The notes: a model not told the origin generated them from the sequence alone. Numbered from the stretch's first letter, positions 1 to 8,469 are shown. The stretch: DNA of 64,000 nt from Halalkaliarchaeum sp. AArc-CO (GCF_024972735.1 NZ_CP087723.1:930001-994000); one strand, 5' to 3'. Numbers and translations: made by a program.

Positions 1-948
1 GTCCTCGTCGTCGTTCTCGTGGCGCTCGTGGTGCGCCCGGGCGTGGTGTTTCTCTCGGTCAGATCCTGGCGCTTCACCCGCGAAGAGAAGCTGTTTCTCA
101 GTCTCGTCGGCCCTCGGGGGATCATTCCGGCGTCGGTCGCGACCGTGTTCGCGATCCAGCTACAGGACGCAGGACAAAGCGAGGTGGCCCAGGCGCTCGT
201 CGGGGTCGTCTTTCTCATCATTTTCGCTACTGTCGTGCTCCAGGCCGGGTTGGCACGACAGATCGCAGACAGGCTCGGCGTGATACCAATGAAAGTGATC
301 ATCGCAGGCGGCGGCCGGGTGGGTCGCACGCTCGCACGACAGCTCGAACAGCGCGGCGAAAACGTCGTCATCGTGGACGTCGACCGGGACGTCGTCCGGG
401 AGGTACGGGAACTGGGGTTTACCGCACACGAGGGTGACGCAACCGAATCCGATGTCCTCAGAGGCATGGGAATCGACGACGCGAAGATCGTCGTCGCCGC
501 AACGGGAGACGACAACGACAACCTGCTGGTGTCACAGCTCGCGCGGTCGAAGTTCGACGTCGATCGGGTGTACGCCAGGGTCAATCAGCCCGAGAACGTC
601 GACGCGTTCGACTCCCTCGACGTGACCGCGATCGACGCATCCCTGGCTACGGCGTGGTCGATCGACAACGAGATAGAGCGACCGGCAATGGCCCACTGGA
701 TGAACGAACTCGGAGAGGGCCACGACGTCGTCGAGATCGAGGTGACCGCAGAAGACCTCGCCGGCAAGACGATCCGTGAGGTGAACGAGGCGATCCCCTC
801 GGGCTGTATCGTCGCAGTTATCGGCAGGGGAGACGACACGCACGTTCCCGACGCCGACGAGGTGGTCGAGTACGGCGACCACGTGACGTTCCTCGGGGAC
901 GCCGAAGCCGTCCGGGAGGCGGCACGACGGTTCCACCCTCACTCCTGA
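1..948 (+). CDS. Na+/H+ antiporter fused to TrkA domains, 3' part
   Basis: The reading frame is open from base 1, so the 5' part of the gene lies outside the window. The visible protein of about 315 residues begins with the last membrane helices of a CPA1/NhaP-type cation/proton antiporter, including the LVGPRGIIPASVA segment typical of that family. It continues into a cytoplasmic TrkA-N Rossmann domain beginning MKVIIAGGGRVGR, with the glycine-rich nucleotide loop, and ends in a TrkA-C domain (about the last 85 residues). In such fusions the TrkA part is expected to sense NAD(H) or other nucleotides and gate the antiporter at the cell membrane. The exact ion (Na+, K+) cannot be told from this fragment. 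Confidence 0.88.
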   Translation, partial: VLVVVLVALVVRPGVVFLSVRSWRFTREEKLFLSLVGPRGIIPASVATVFAIQLQDAGQSEVAQALVGVVFLIIFATVVLQAGLARQIADRLGVIPMKVIIAGGGRVGRTLARQLEQRGENVVIVDVDRDVVREVRELGFTAHEGDATESDVLRGMGIDDAKIVVAATGDDNDNLLVSQLARSKFDVDRVYARVNQPENVDAFDSLDVTAIDASLATAWSIDNEIERPAMAHWMNELGEGHDVVEIEVTAEDLAGKTIREVNEAIPSGCIVAVIGRGDDTHVPDADEVVEYGDHVTFLGDAEAVREAARRFHPHS

Positions 949-963
949 AATAGTCTTTCGTCG

Positions 964-1401
964 TCACTGTGTCCGGTTTCCGCTCCCCAGCCGGCGGTGT
1001 TCGACTTTCAGACAGCGATCCTGAACGACGCGGACGCCGGCCTCCTCCGCGCGGCGTACCGCGTCGTCGTGCTGTATTCCGAGCTGGAGCCAAAGTATCC
1101 CCGCGTCGCCTCGTGTCTCGCGGCGCTCCAGTAGTTCCTCGACGATTCTCGGAACCTCATCGCTCGGGCGGAACACCTCGACCAGATCGACTTCTTCGGA
1201 CACCGCCGACAGCGAGTCGAACGTCGCCTCGCCGAGGATCTCGTCTGCGAACGGATTGACCGGAAAAATCCGATATCCCTGTGACTGGAGATATCGCGGT
1301 ACGTCGTGGGCGGCTTTCCCCGGCGTCGTCGAACAGCCGACGACGGCGATAGTGTCGACGGAAAGCAACTCCCGCAACTCGGCGTCTGTTTCGATCGGCA
1401 T
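964..1401 (-). CDS. CoA-binding (YccU-like) protein
   Basis: This 145-residue protein matches the CoA_binding_2 family, a single Rossmann-like domain. The N-terminal strand and loop (TIAVVGCSTTPGKAAHDVPRYL, read from residue 17) and the following FPVNPF segment are family hallmarks. The later ILWLQLGIQ and the Cys in VVQDRCLKVEH also fit. The length is normal for the family. The natural ligand and reaction are not established, and CoA binding is inferred from family membership. It is transcribed convergently with the antiporter gene and lies just downstream of the RecA-like ATPase gene on the same strand, with a gap of about 40 bp. Confidence 0.8.
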   Translation of the reverse strand: MPIETDAELRELLSVDTIAVVGCSTTPGKAAHDVPRYLQSQGYRIFPVNPFADEILGEATFDSLSAVSEEVDLVEVFRPSDEVPRIVEELLERRETRGDAGILWLQLGIQHDDAVRRAEEAGVRVVQDRCLKVEHRRLGSGNRTQ

Positions 1402-1442
1402 ACACTATCTGCAGTCCTGCAGGTTGAAAGTGTGCTCGTCGG

Positions 1443-2051
1443 TCATTCACCGAGCCGGATCGTCGGCTCGGCGTCCTCCGAGGTTTCGACGATCCCGTCG
1501 AACAACTGTGTGAGAGTGTTCCGTTCCCGGTCGTCGTGAGCCGTCGAGTCCATGCAAAACAGGCCGAGGCCGCCGACACTCTGGATCCGTCCGGTGAAGA
1601 CATGGAGGAAGCGGAACACCGTCTGGAGGTCCGAATACATCAAAAGTGTCGAAAGCGAGTGGAGCATGATGCGGTTCCGCTGGATCCCTCGGTCGTGGTA
1701 GAACGCCTGGAGGAACTCCGAGAGCTTGATGCCGATTCCGGTCATGTCGACCGGCGACGACGTGTACTTGATCCGGTCGTCGTCGCGCATGTCGCCGACA
1801 CCCTGCTGACGGGTGACACAGTCGACGACTGCGACGGGGCGTCCCTCGTACTCGGTTCGCTTCGCGTAATCACCGAGGACGCGGTCGGCACTGTCCTTCG
1901 TCGTCACCACGATCGCGCCGTCCCCCCGTTCGGTCCCGTCAGCGAGCAGATCAAGCGCGAGCGACCGCTTTCCGGTCAGCGACGGCCCCGTGATCAGGAG
2001 GTTCGTCCCTGGCTCGACCTGCGCGTCGAGGTGGGGGTCGAGCTCATACAT
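1443..2051 (-). CDS. RecA-superfamily ATPase-like protein (haloarchaeal)
   Basis: The 202-residue protein resembles the KaiC/RadA-like ATPase fold of a haloarchaea-specific family often placed next to signalling genes. A P-loop-like segment GPSLTGKRSLAL lies near residue 21. It departs from Walker A because Arg follows GK where Ser or Thr is usual, so ATP hydrolysis may be weak or absent. A hydrophobic LGLFCMDS segment near residue 165 could be the Walker B-like strand. The start at 2051 (MYELDPHLDAQ) is preferred over an upstream ATG at 2081, which only adds ten Arg-rich residues. The function is unknown, and a regulatory or signal-transduction role is a family-based guess. Confidence 0.65.
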   Translation of the reverse strand: MYELDPHLDAQVEPGTNLLITGPSLTGKRSLALDLLADGTERGDGAIVVTTKDSADRVLGDYAKRTEYEGRPVAVVDCVTRQQGVGDMRDDDRIKYTSSPVDMTGIGIKLSEFLQAFYHDRGIQRNRIMLHSLSTLLMYSDLQTVFRFLHVFTGRIQSVGGLGLFCMDSTAHDDRERNTLTQLFDGIVETSEDAEPTIRLGE

Positions 2052-2237
2052 ACGTACCCCTCGCCTCGCCAGTCCACACACCGCAAAACACAGTGAAACG
2101 ACGCGTTATCTGACCGAGAGACATCGACTACCTGTAGTTTGCCCGGAACTGGTATTATTCTTTTTGATTGTTCGATACGAGCTACCGGACGGTCGGATCG
2201 TGGAGCTGTCAGGTGGTGTTCAGTTTCGACTGCGGCC

Positions 2238-3485
2238 TCACGCGTACAGTGGATACTCTTTACAGAGTTCGTCGATGCGTTCGCCGACGTCGTAGATCAC
2301 GTCCTCGGAGTCGTGGTTGTCGATAATCCGGTAGATGAGACCACCGAGTTCTTCGACGACAGCCTCGTCGAATCCACGGGTCGTGATGCCCGGCGTGCCG
2401 GCACGCAGACCCGAGGGATCGAACGCCGACCGGGTTTCACCGGGGACGGTGTTCGCGTTGAGAATCACGTTCGCGGCAGCCAGCGAGTCCTCGGCGGTCC
2501 CGCCGGTAAGATCTGGATGGGAGTCCCGCAGGTCCACAAGCACCAGGTGATTGTCGGTGCCGCCGGAGACGAGCGACAGACCGTGCTCCGAGAGCGTCTC
2601 ACCGAGCGTCCGGGCGTTGTCGATCGTTTGCTGGATGTACTCGTCGAACTCGGGCTTCAGTGCTTCGCCGAACCCGACGGCCTTTCCGGCGATGTTGTGG
2701 GCGAGTGGGCCCCCCTGCCCCCCCGGGAACACTGCCTTGTCGATGTCTTCGGCGTGTTCGTCGTCGGTCATCACGATCCCGCCACGCCCGGCTCGGATCG
2801 TCTTGTGGGTCGACCCGGTTACGAAGTCCGCGACGCCGACCGGCGAGGAGTGCGCGCCGGCGGCGACCAGACCCGTGATGTGAGCGATATCGGCCAGGTG
2901 GTAAGAACCGACCGTGTCGGCGATCTCCTGGATGGTCTCCCACTCGACTTCACGGGGATACGCCGAGAAACCGGAGACGATGATGTCCGGATCGAACGCT
3001 TCGGCTTTCTCTTGCAGTTCCTCGTAGTCGAGATAGCCGGTGTCGGGGTCGACGTGGTAGTGCTCGACGTCGAATAGCTGTCCCGTGAAGTTCACGGGAT
3101 GGCCGTGACTCAGATGGCCGCCGTGGCTCAGCTCCAGCGAGAGGATCCGATCGCCGGGGTCGAGTGTTGCGAGATACACCGCCATGTTCGCCTGAGTCCC
3201 CGAGTGCGGCTGCACGTTGACGTGGTCGGCACCCCACAGTTCCTTGGCCCGGTCGATCGCGAGTTGTTCGATCTCGTCGACGTACTCGCAGCCGGCGTAG
3301 TATCGGCGGTCGGGGTATCCTTCCGCGTACTTGTTCGTAAGAAGGCTGCCCTGGGCCTCCATCACTGCGCGGCTCACGTAGTTCTCGCTCGCGATCAACG
3401 ACAGCGTCTCCTCCTGTCGGTCGACTTCGCCGGCCAGTGCGTCTGCCACTGCCGGATCCGCTTCGCGTACGTATTGGAACTCCAT
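2238..3485 (-). CDS. glyA: Serine hydroxymethyltransferase
   Basis: GlyA interconverts serine and glycine with transfer of a one-carbon unit to a folate-type carrier, using pyridoxal phosphate. The 415-residue product has the family signature IASENYVS near residue 31, NVQPHSGTQAN near residue 90, and the PLP lysine (K228) in GSTHKT. A longer frame opens at 3605, but the additional 40 residues do not look like SHMT. Haloarchaeal homologues begin close to MEFQYVREADPAV, so 3485 is chosen. A start at 3512 (MGVSLADRD) is possible. The gene is divergent from tbsP, with an AT-rich promoter near 3606-3630. Confidence 0.95.
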   Translation of the reverse strand: MEFQYVREADPAVADALAGEVDRQEETLSLIASENYVSRAVMEAQGSLLTNKYAEGYPDRRYYAGCEYVDEIEQLAIDRAKELWGADHVNVQPHSGTQANMAVYLATLDPGDRILSLELSHGGHLSHGHPVNFTGQLFDVEHYHVDPDTGYLDYEELQEKAEAFDPDIIVSGFSAYPREVEWETIQEIADTVGSYHLADIAHITGLVAAGAHSSPVGVADFVTGSTHKTIRAGRGGIVMTDDEHAEDIDKAVFPGGQGGPLAHNIAGKAVGFGEALKPEFDEYIQQTIDNARTLGETLSEHGLSLVSGGTDNHLVLVDLRDSHPDLTGGTAEDSLAAANVILNANTVPGETRSAFDPSGLRAGTPGITTRGFDEAVVEELGGLIYRIIDNHDSEDVIYDVGERIDELCKEYPLYA

Positions 3486-3605
3486 ATCCCGATCCGCGAG
3501 TGAAACACCCATAAACCTGTCCGTCTCCGCCGACGTTTCCGTCACCAGTGCACCTATTCCGGTTCGCCGCTCCCGCGCTGTTGTGGAATTCTCTAGCCAA
3601 AACAA

Positions 3606-3630
3606 TACAGTGATAATATATTAATAATAA
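3606..3630 (-). promoter_or_regulatory. Probable glyA promoter (TATA region)
   Basis: A run of almost pure A/T in otherwise GC-rich sequence contains ATAATATATTAATAATA on the plus strand. Read on the minus strand it offers several TATA boxes. A start of transcription about 25 nt downstream would leave a leader of roughly 75-100 nt before the GlyA start at 3485. It also argues that the longer frame beginning at 3605 is not translated. Base composition is the only evidence. Confidence 0.5.
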
Positions 3631-3730
3631 CTCCGCTCTCTGAGAAATTATCCGATCCCGAGATACGAGAAGATTCTGAAGAATTCGGCGGTTAGAGCCC
3701 CTCAAACGACTGTTTTACTCGAAAGATCCC

Positions 3731-3746
3731 CGTTAATATTAAATAG
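3731..3746 (+). promoter_or_regulatory. Probable tbsP promoter (TATA region)
   Basis: The AT-rich element GTTAATATTAAATAGA is centred about 36 nt before the ATG at 3774, the right place for a TATA box with a very short leader. It is one of two AT-rich promoter regions in the divergent glyA-tbsP intergenic space. Confidence 0.5.
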
Positions 3747-3773
3747 ATATCAGACGATTATCTCGGTAGACTG

Positions 3774-4592
3774 ATGACATCGAATTTACTCGAGGAGGAC
3801 GTCGAGAATATCCTCGGTGAGGCGCTGGACCAGGCTAGGGAAACGCTGTACGTTGTCGACCCGTCTCCCGCGGTCATCGAGGCCTTCGTCGCGGTCACAG
3901 CCGACACCGAAGAGGTCCCCACCGTTCGACTACTCGCCGACGAGGACGTACTGAAATACGTCATGGACGACTTTATCGTCGGATCGGCCGCCGCAGATCT
4001 CGTCGAGGAGGGAACACTCGAGATGCGCACGCTCGTCGAAGACGAGGACAACTCGCTTCTCGTTTCCGCGGAGGCAGTGATGGCCCTCGTCACCACCGGG
4101 GACAACGTGGGTGCTTTGGTCACCGAGGACCGGGATTTCGTCGACGCCGTCGTCGCCGCCTACGACGAAGTCTGGGCCGCCGCGGAACCGTACAACCTCC
4201 GAACGCCGGCGATCAGCCACGTGAGAGAGACGCTCGCCGCGGAGATCGGTGAGGCGACGCGAGACGACTTCGACGCCGTCCTCGGCGCACTCGAGACTGC
4301 TCGTGGCAACGGAGACGGGCTCGACGAGGTGACGATTTCGCTGATCGTGGCCGCGAAAAACGACGTGTTGCTGTACGACATCTCCAAGTGGGGCGAAGAC
4401 GTCGGCATCGCGTCGAAGGCGACGTTCTCGCGGACCAAAACCTACCTCGAGGACGTCGGCGCGATCGACACCGAGAAGGTTCCGATCGACGTTGGCCGTC
4501 CCCGTCTGCGCCTCAAACTCGGCGACGGCCGGCTCGTCGGTGTCGCTCCGGAGGAACTCGCGTCAGTCACGATGGAACTGCTCGCCGAATGA
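3774..4592 (+). CDS. tbsP: Transcriptional regulator TbsP (DUF5821 family)
   Basis: This 272-residue protein matches the haloarchaeal family known as TbsP, described in Haloferax volcanii as a suppressor of trmB that with TrmB controls gapII and so glycolysis/gluconeogenesis. The N-terminal two thirds (MTSNLLEEDVENILGEAL onwards) form an alpha/beta domain. The C-terminal part from about residue 195 reads as a winged helix (ISKWGEDVGIASKATFSRTK, then a wing with RPRLRLKLGDGR). A trmB gene lies 16 kb away in the same window, which fits a shared role in sugar-responsive control. DNA binding is inferred from the predicted fold; the name comes from family resemblance. Confidence 0.75.
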   Translation: MTSNLLEEDVENILGEALDQARETLYVVDPSPAVIEAFVAVTADTEEVPTVRLLADEDVLKYVMDDFIVGSAAADLVEEGTLEMRTLVEDEDNSLLVSAEAVMALVTTGDNVGALVTEDRDFVDAVVAAYDEVWAAAEPYNLRTPAISHVRETLAAEIGEATRDDFDAVLGALETARGNGDGLDEVTISLIVAAKNDVLLYDISKWGEDVGIASKATFSRTKTYLEDVGAIDTEKVPIDVGRPRLRLKLGDGRLVGVAPEELASVTMELLAE

Positions 4593-4662
4593 ACGCCCCA
4601 CCGACGTCCCCCCTCGATCCGAGCCCCGTGCCTCCTGTTCGCACGCGCTCGGTAGTTTGAAA

Positions 4663-4786
4663 GCGTTTTTAACCGAACCCGCTCAACGGAACTGTACAGC
4701 CTGTTCGGGGTTGATGATGTGCCGCGCCGTCAGGGACTCGACCGCCGGCGTGGTCACGCGAGCCCACGGGCAGGAGGGTAACAACC
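4663..4786 (+). promoter_or_regulatory. Promoter and long leader of the L7Ae operon
   Basis: A TATA-like GCGTTTTTAACC at 4663-4674 is followed by about 95 nt before the L7Ae start codon. This is unusual in a window where most first genes appear leaderless. The leader contains TTGATGATGT at 4711-4720, which resembles a box C element (consensus RTGATGA). L7Ae binds kink-turns built from such elements, so autoregulation is possible. No CTGA box D was found by eye, so the kink-turn is not demonstrated. Confidence 0.4.
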
Positions 4787-5149
4787 ATGCCAGTTTACGT
4801 CGACTACGAAACTCCGGCCGACCTCGCGGACCGAGCACTCGAGGCGCTCGAGATCGCCCGCGATACAGGGATCGTCAAGAAAGGAACCAACGAAACGACC
4901 AAAGCCGTCGAGCGCGGCAACGCCGACCTCGTCATCGTCGCCGAGGACGTTCAGCCCGAGGAGATCGTGATGCATCTCCCGGAGCTGGCCGACGAGAAGG
5001 GGATCGCTGTCGTCTTCGTCGAAACGCAAAACGACGTCGGGCGCGCGGCCGGCCTGGAGGTCGGCAGTGCGGCGGCGGCGATCGTCGACGCCGGCGAGGC
5101 GAGCGACGACGTCGAAGACATCGCCGAAAAGGTCGAGGAACTCCGGTAA
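4787..5149 (+). CDS. rpl7ae: 50S ribosomal protein L7Ae
   Basis: The 120-residue protein is archaeal L7Ae, a kink-turn RNA-binding protein that is part of the large ribosomal subunit, box C/D and H/ACA guide RNPs and RNase P. The signature [20 protein letters not shown] (residues 26-45) is the RNA-contacting region, and [17 protein letters not shown] is the following core. The length is standard. An upstream GAGGG in AGGAGGGTAACAACC precedes the ATG and can serve as a Shine-Dalgarno site. It is first in an operon with S28e, L24e and Ndk, an order conserved in archaea. Confidence 0.97.
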   Translation: MPVYVDYETPADLADRALEALEIARDTGIVKKGTNETTKAVERGNADLVIVAEDVQPEEIVMHLPELADEKGIAVVFVETQNDVGRAAGLEVGSAAAAIVDAGEASDDVEDIAEKVEELR

Positions 5150-5155
5150 GCGACC

Positions 5156-5380
5156 ATGAGCGCAGAAGAGGGCACCGGCGACTCGACCTCCGCGGAGGTC
5201 ATCGAGGTCGTCGGCAAGACCGGGATGCACGGCGAGGCCATGCAGGTCAAGTGCCGCATCCAGGAAGGATCGAACAAGGGACGAATCATCACGCGGAACG
5301 TCCTGGGTCCCGTCCGGGAGGGCGACATCCTCCAGCTTCGGGAGACCCAGCGTGACGCCGATTCGATCGGAGGACAGTAA
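5156..5380 (+). CDS. rps28e: 30S ribosomal protein S28e
   Basis: The 74-residue product has the S28e OB-like fold with the typical [20 protein letters not shown] stretch and the conserved C-terminal [20 protein letters not shown]. It sits 6 bp after the L7Ae gene and its stop overlaps the L24e start (TAATGG), suggesting translational coupling. It is part of the small ribosomal subunit near the mRNA exit region. Confidence 0.97.
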   Translation: MSAEEGTGDSTSAEVIEVVGKTGMHGEAMQVKCRIQEGSNKGRIITRNVLGPVREGDILQLRETQRDADSIGGQ

Positions 5381-5778
5381 TGGTCGAAAAGCGTACCTGC
5401 GATTACACCGGTGAGGAGATCGAGCCCGGTACGGGCACGATGTTCGTCAAGACGGACGGAACCGTGCTCCACTTCAAGGACTCCAAGGCCGAGAAGAACT
5501 ATCTCCTCGGCCGCGAGGCCCGCGACCTGGAGTGGACCGAGGCGGGACGCTCCGAACGCGCCTCGGCCGTAGAGCACGAGGAAGCTGAAGAGGTCGAAGA
5601 GGCAGAAGAGGCTGAAGAGTCTGAGGAAGCCGAAGAGGCTGAAGAGTCCGAGGAAGGCGGAGAAGCCGAAGAGGTCGAAGGGGCCGAAGAGGCGGAAGAG
5701 TCCGAGGAAGGCGAAGAAGCCGAAGAGGTCGAAGACGCGGAAGCTGAAGCAGACTCGGACGAGGAGGACGACGGATGA
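5380..5778 (+). CDS. rpl24e: 50S ribosomal protein L24e with Glu-rich tail
   Basis: The first 65 residues are canonical L24e, a zinc-ribbon-like ribosomal protein ([20 protein letters not shown]), although the usual archaeal four-Cys site is reduced here to a single Cys. Residues 67-132 form a repetitive acidic tail built from EEAEE/EEVEE/ESEE units, about half of the protein, while most archaeal L24e proteins end near 60-70 residues. The tail DNA is a GAAGAG/GAGGAA simple-repeat tract from about 5575 to 5770. The gene overlaps ndk by four bases (ATGA). Confidence 0.93.
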   Translation: MVEKRTCDYTGEEIEPGTGTMFVKTDGTVLHFKDSKAEKNYLLGREARDLEWTEAGRSERASAVEHEEAEEVEEAEEAEESEEAEEAEESEEGGEAEEVEGAEEAEESEEGEEAEEVEDAEAEADSDEEDDG

Positions 5779-6248
5779 GCCACCACGACGAGCGCACGTT
5801 CGTGATGATCAAGCCCGACGGCGTCCAGCGCGGGCTAATCGGGGAGATCCTCTCCCGCTTCGAAGACCGCGGCCTGAAGGTCGTCGCCGGCAAGTTCCTG
5901 CAGCTCGACGAGGAACTCGCCAGCGAACACTACGCCGAGCACGAGGACAAGCCGTTCTACGACGATCTGGTTTCGTTCATCACGTCGGGTCCCGTCTTCG
6001 CGTTCGTGCTGCAGGGCGCGGACGCGACCCGACAGGTCCGTAGCATGGTCGGCACGACGGACCCGCTGGAAGCCGATCCCGGGACGATCCGCGGGGATTA
6101 CGGCCTCGATCTGGGTCGCAACGTCGTCCACGCCTCCGACCACGAGGACGAGGGGGCCAACGAACGCGAGATCGCGCTGTTCTTCGACGAAGGGGAGCTC
6201 GTCGACTACGAGCGGATCGACGAGACCTGGCTGTACGAGGACCACTGA
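5775..6248 (+). CDS. ndk: Nucleoside diphosphate kinase
   Basis: Ndk transfers the terminal phosphate of ATP to nucleoside diphosphates through a phospho-histidine. The 157-residue protein starts with the family strand [18 protein letters not shown] and contains the catalytic His in NVVHASD. It is fourth in the L7Ae operon with an ATGA overlap with the L24e stop, as in other haloarchaea. The length is usual for this group. Confidence 0.97.
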   Translation: MSHHDERTFVMIKPDGVQRGLIGEILSRFEDRGLKVVAGKFLQLDEELASEHYAEHEDKPFYDDLVSFITSGPVFAFVLQGADATRQVRSMVGTTDPLEADPGTIRGDYGLDLGRNVVHASDHEDEGANEREIALFFDEGELVDYERIDETWLYEDH

Positions 6249-6331
6249 CCTCGGCAGCTGTCTCACCGGCTACTCTTTCCGAGCTCGTAGCGACAGTTCG
6301 GGTAGTATGGATAAGTGGCCGGGCTAATTGT

Positions 6332-6366
6332 TCAAGGGGTTTATCCATCGACTCAAGGGATTTATA
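6332..6366 (+). promoter_or_regulatory. Duplicated TATA/BRE element upstream of aconitase
   Basis: Two near-identical 13-mers, TCAAGGGGTTTAT (6332-6344) and TCAAGGGATTTAT (6353-6365), lie exactly 21 bp apart before the aconitase gene. Each joins a purine-rich BRE-like part to a TTTAT box. The second is 28-30 nt before the ATG at 6394, the expected spacing for a leaderless or nearly leaderless transcript. The first could be a second promoter or a factor-binding repeat on the same face of the helix. Confidence 0.55.
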
Positions 6367-6393
6367 CCGAAGGCGTCCCGACAATGAGACGAT

Positions 6394-8379
6394 ATGGGAC
6401 AGACAGTCACGGAGCAGATTCTCGCGGATCATCTCGTCGACGGCGAGCTCGAACCCGGCGAGGAGATCGGGATCGAGATCGATCAGGTGCTCACCCAGGA
6501 CACCACTGGCACGATGGTGTGGCTCCAGTTCGAGGCGCTGGAACTGGAGGAAGTCCAGACGGAGCTTGCAGCGCAGTACTGCGACCACCAGACCTACCAG
6601 TTCGACTTCAAGAACACCGACGACCACCGGTTCCTCCGATCGGCGTCGGGCAAGTACGGCGCCTACTTCTCCCGTCCGGGGAACGGAATCTGTCACCAGG
6701 TTCACAAGGAGAACTTCGCCGCGCCGGGCAAGACGCTGCTCGGCTCCGACTCGCACACGCCGACCCCGGGTGGACTGGGTCAGTTCGCGATCGGTGCCGG
6801 CGGGCTCGACATCTCGGTCGCGATGGGCGGGGGCCCCTACTACGTCGAGATGCCCGAGATCGTCAACATCCGTCTCGAGGGTGAACTCCCCGAGTGGGCG
6901 ACCGCCAAGGACGTGATCCTCCACCTGCTCGACGAGCTCTCCGTGAAAGGGGGCGTCGGCAAGGTACTGGAGTACACCGGCCCCGGGGTCGAATCGCTCA
7001 CGGTCCCCGAACGCACTACGATCACCAACATGGGAACAGAGCTCGGGGCGACGAGTTCGATCTTCCCCACTGACGAGGAGACAAGAGACTGGCTCTCGAG
7101 GATCGGCCGGGAGGAGGAATACGTCGAACTCACTCCCGACGATGACGCGGAGTACCACGACGAGGTCGTCGTGAACCTCTCGGAACTCGAGCCGCTGATC
7201 GCCGCCCCGAGCATGCCCGACAACGTGATTCCGGTTCGAGAGGCCGCCGGAACCGAGGTGGACCAGGTGATCGTCGGCTCGTGTACCAACGGCGCCTACG
7301 AGGACGTCCTCCCCGCGGCGAAGATGCTCGAGGGGCGGGAGGTCTCGAAGGGGACCGAAATGATCGTCGCCCCCGGATCGAAGCAGGCGTCGGAGATGCT
7401 CTCCCGGGAGGGATGGACCGCCGAGCTGATGGCCGCCGGCGTCAACTTCTCGGAGGCAACCTGTGGGGCGTGTATCGGGATCGGCCACGTTCCCGCCTCA
7501 GATTCGGTCTCGCTGCGGACGTTCAATCGGAACTTCGAGGGCCGGTCGGGGATCGAAGACGACGCGGTGTACCTGTGTTCCCCGGAGGTGGCGGCTGCGG
7601 CGGCGATCACCGGCGAAATCGTCGATCCGCGAGACCTCGCCGAGGAGCTCGGCGATCTGGAGGCACCCGGCTTCGAGATCGGGGACGGCTACTCCCCGGG
7701 GATGGGACAGGACGATCCGGACATCATCGCCCCCGAGGAAGCGATCGACGACGAACTCATCAAGGGGCCCAACATCGGCGAGGTCCCACTCAGGGACGAA
7801 CTGGAGTCGGAACTCGCCGGCGAGGCGCTGTTGAAGATGGGGGACAACATCACGACCGACCACATCATCCCCGCCACCTCCGACATCCTGATGTACCGGT
7901 CGAACATCCCGAAGCTGTCGGAGTTTACGCTCTCGCGGGTCGACGAAACGTTCGCCGATCGGGCGCTCGAGGCCGACGGCGGCTTCCTGGTGGCCGGCGA
8001 GAACTACGGGCAGGGTTCCTCCCGGGAGCACGCCGCGCTGTGTCCGATGTATCTCGGCGTGCAGGGCGTGTTCGCACGGAGCTTCGCCCGGATCCACAAG
8101 GCGAACCTGTTCAACTTCGGTCTCGTCCCGCTGACGATCGACGCTGAAACCTACGGGCGTCTCGACCAGGGTGACGACCTCGAAATCGTCGACGACGTCG
8201 GCAAGGGCGTCCGCTCCGGGAAGGAGACGTTCACCGTCCGCGTCAACGACGACTGGGAGTTTACTGCACAGCTGGACGCCTCCGAGCGGGAGCGGGAGAT
8301 CCTCGCGGCCGGCGGCAAGCTCTCGTGGACAAAACAGCACCACGAAAGCGGCTCCGGCGCCGCGCCGGCCGACGACTGA
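6394..8379 (+). CDS. acn: Aconitate hydratase
   Basis: Aconitase converts citrate to isocitrate in the TCA cycle with a [4Fe-4S] cluster. The 661-residue protein has the SDSHTPTPGGLGQFAIGAGG segment near residue 124 and three cluster-binding cysteines: one in GSCTNGAYED and two in CGACIGIGH. The C-terminal swivel domain carries NYGQGSSREHAAL, which binds substrate. The single-polypeptide layout resembles the shorter archaeal/mitochondrial aconitases. The gene is monocistronic by spacing, with a duplicated promoter-like element upstream. Its stop codon lies in the first copy of a 30-bp direct repeat. Confidence 0.95.
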   Translation: MGQTVTEQILADHLVDGELEPGEEIGIEIDQVLTQDTTGTMVWLQFEALELEEVQTELAAQYCDHQTYQFDFKNTDDHRFLRSASGKYGAYFSRPGNGICHQVHKENFAAPGKTLLGSDSHTPTPGGLGQFAIGAGGLDISVAMGGGPYYVEMPEIVNIRLEGELPEWATAKDVILHLLDELSVKGGVGKVLEYTGPGVESLTVPERTTITNMGTELGATSSIFPTDEETRDWLSRIGREEEYVELTPDDDAEYHDEVVVNLSELEPLIAAPSMPDNVIPVREAAGTEVDQVIVGSCTNGAYEDVLPAAKMLEGREVSKGTEMIVAPGSKQASEMLSREGWTAELMAAGVNFSEATCGACIGIGHVPASDSVSLRTFNRNFEGRSGIEDDAVYLCSPEVAAAAAITGEIVDPRDLAEELGDLEAPGFEIGDGYSPGMGQDDPDIIAPEEAIDDELIKGPNIGEVPLRDELESELAGEALLKMGDNITTDHIIPATSDILMYRSNIPKLSEFTLSRVDETFADRALEADGGFLVAGENYGQGSSREHAALCPMYLGVQGVFARSFARIHKANLFNFGLVPLTIDAETYGRLDQGDDLEIVDDVGKGVRSGKETFTVRVNDDWEFTAQLDASEREREILAAGGKLSWTKQHHESGSGAAPADD

Positions 8380-8431
8380 TCGCGGCGACGACCGACCGCA
8401 GCGACGACTGATCGCGGCGACGACCGACCGC
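8370..8431. repeat. 30-bp exact direct repeat across the aconitase stop
   Basis: Two perfect 30-bp copies, starting CGACGACTGATCGCGGCGAC, occupy 8370-8399 and 8402-8431 (period 32). The TGA stop codon of aconitase (8377-8379) lies in the first copy, and the second repeats the same tail and stop in noncoding DNA. It looks like a recent local duplication of the gene's 3' end and adjacent sequence. Confidence 0.9.
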
Positions 8432-8469
8432 GCCCACGACGCCTCGACCGATCACATCCGTTCGATCCC

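Noticed and set aside
2139-3077. 312-residue plus-strand frame
   Set aside because: It is antisense to glyA, which has a full SHMT signature.
3486-3605. Extended GlyA N-terminus
   Set aside because: The added residues are unlike SHMT and begin beside the AT-rich promoter.
8370-8431. CRISPR or phage attachment site
   Set aside because: Only two adjacent copies, no spacers, no cas genes and no integrase or tRNA nearby.
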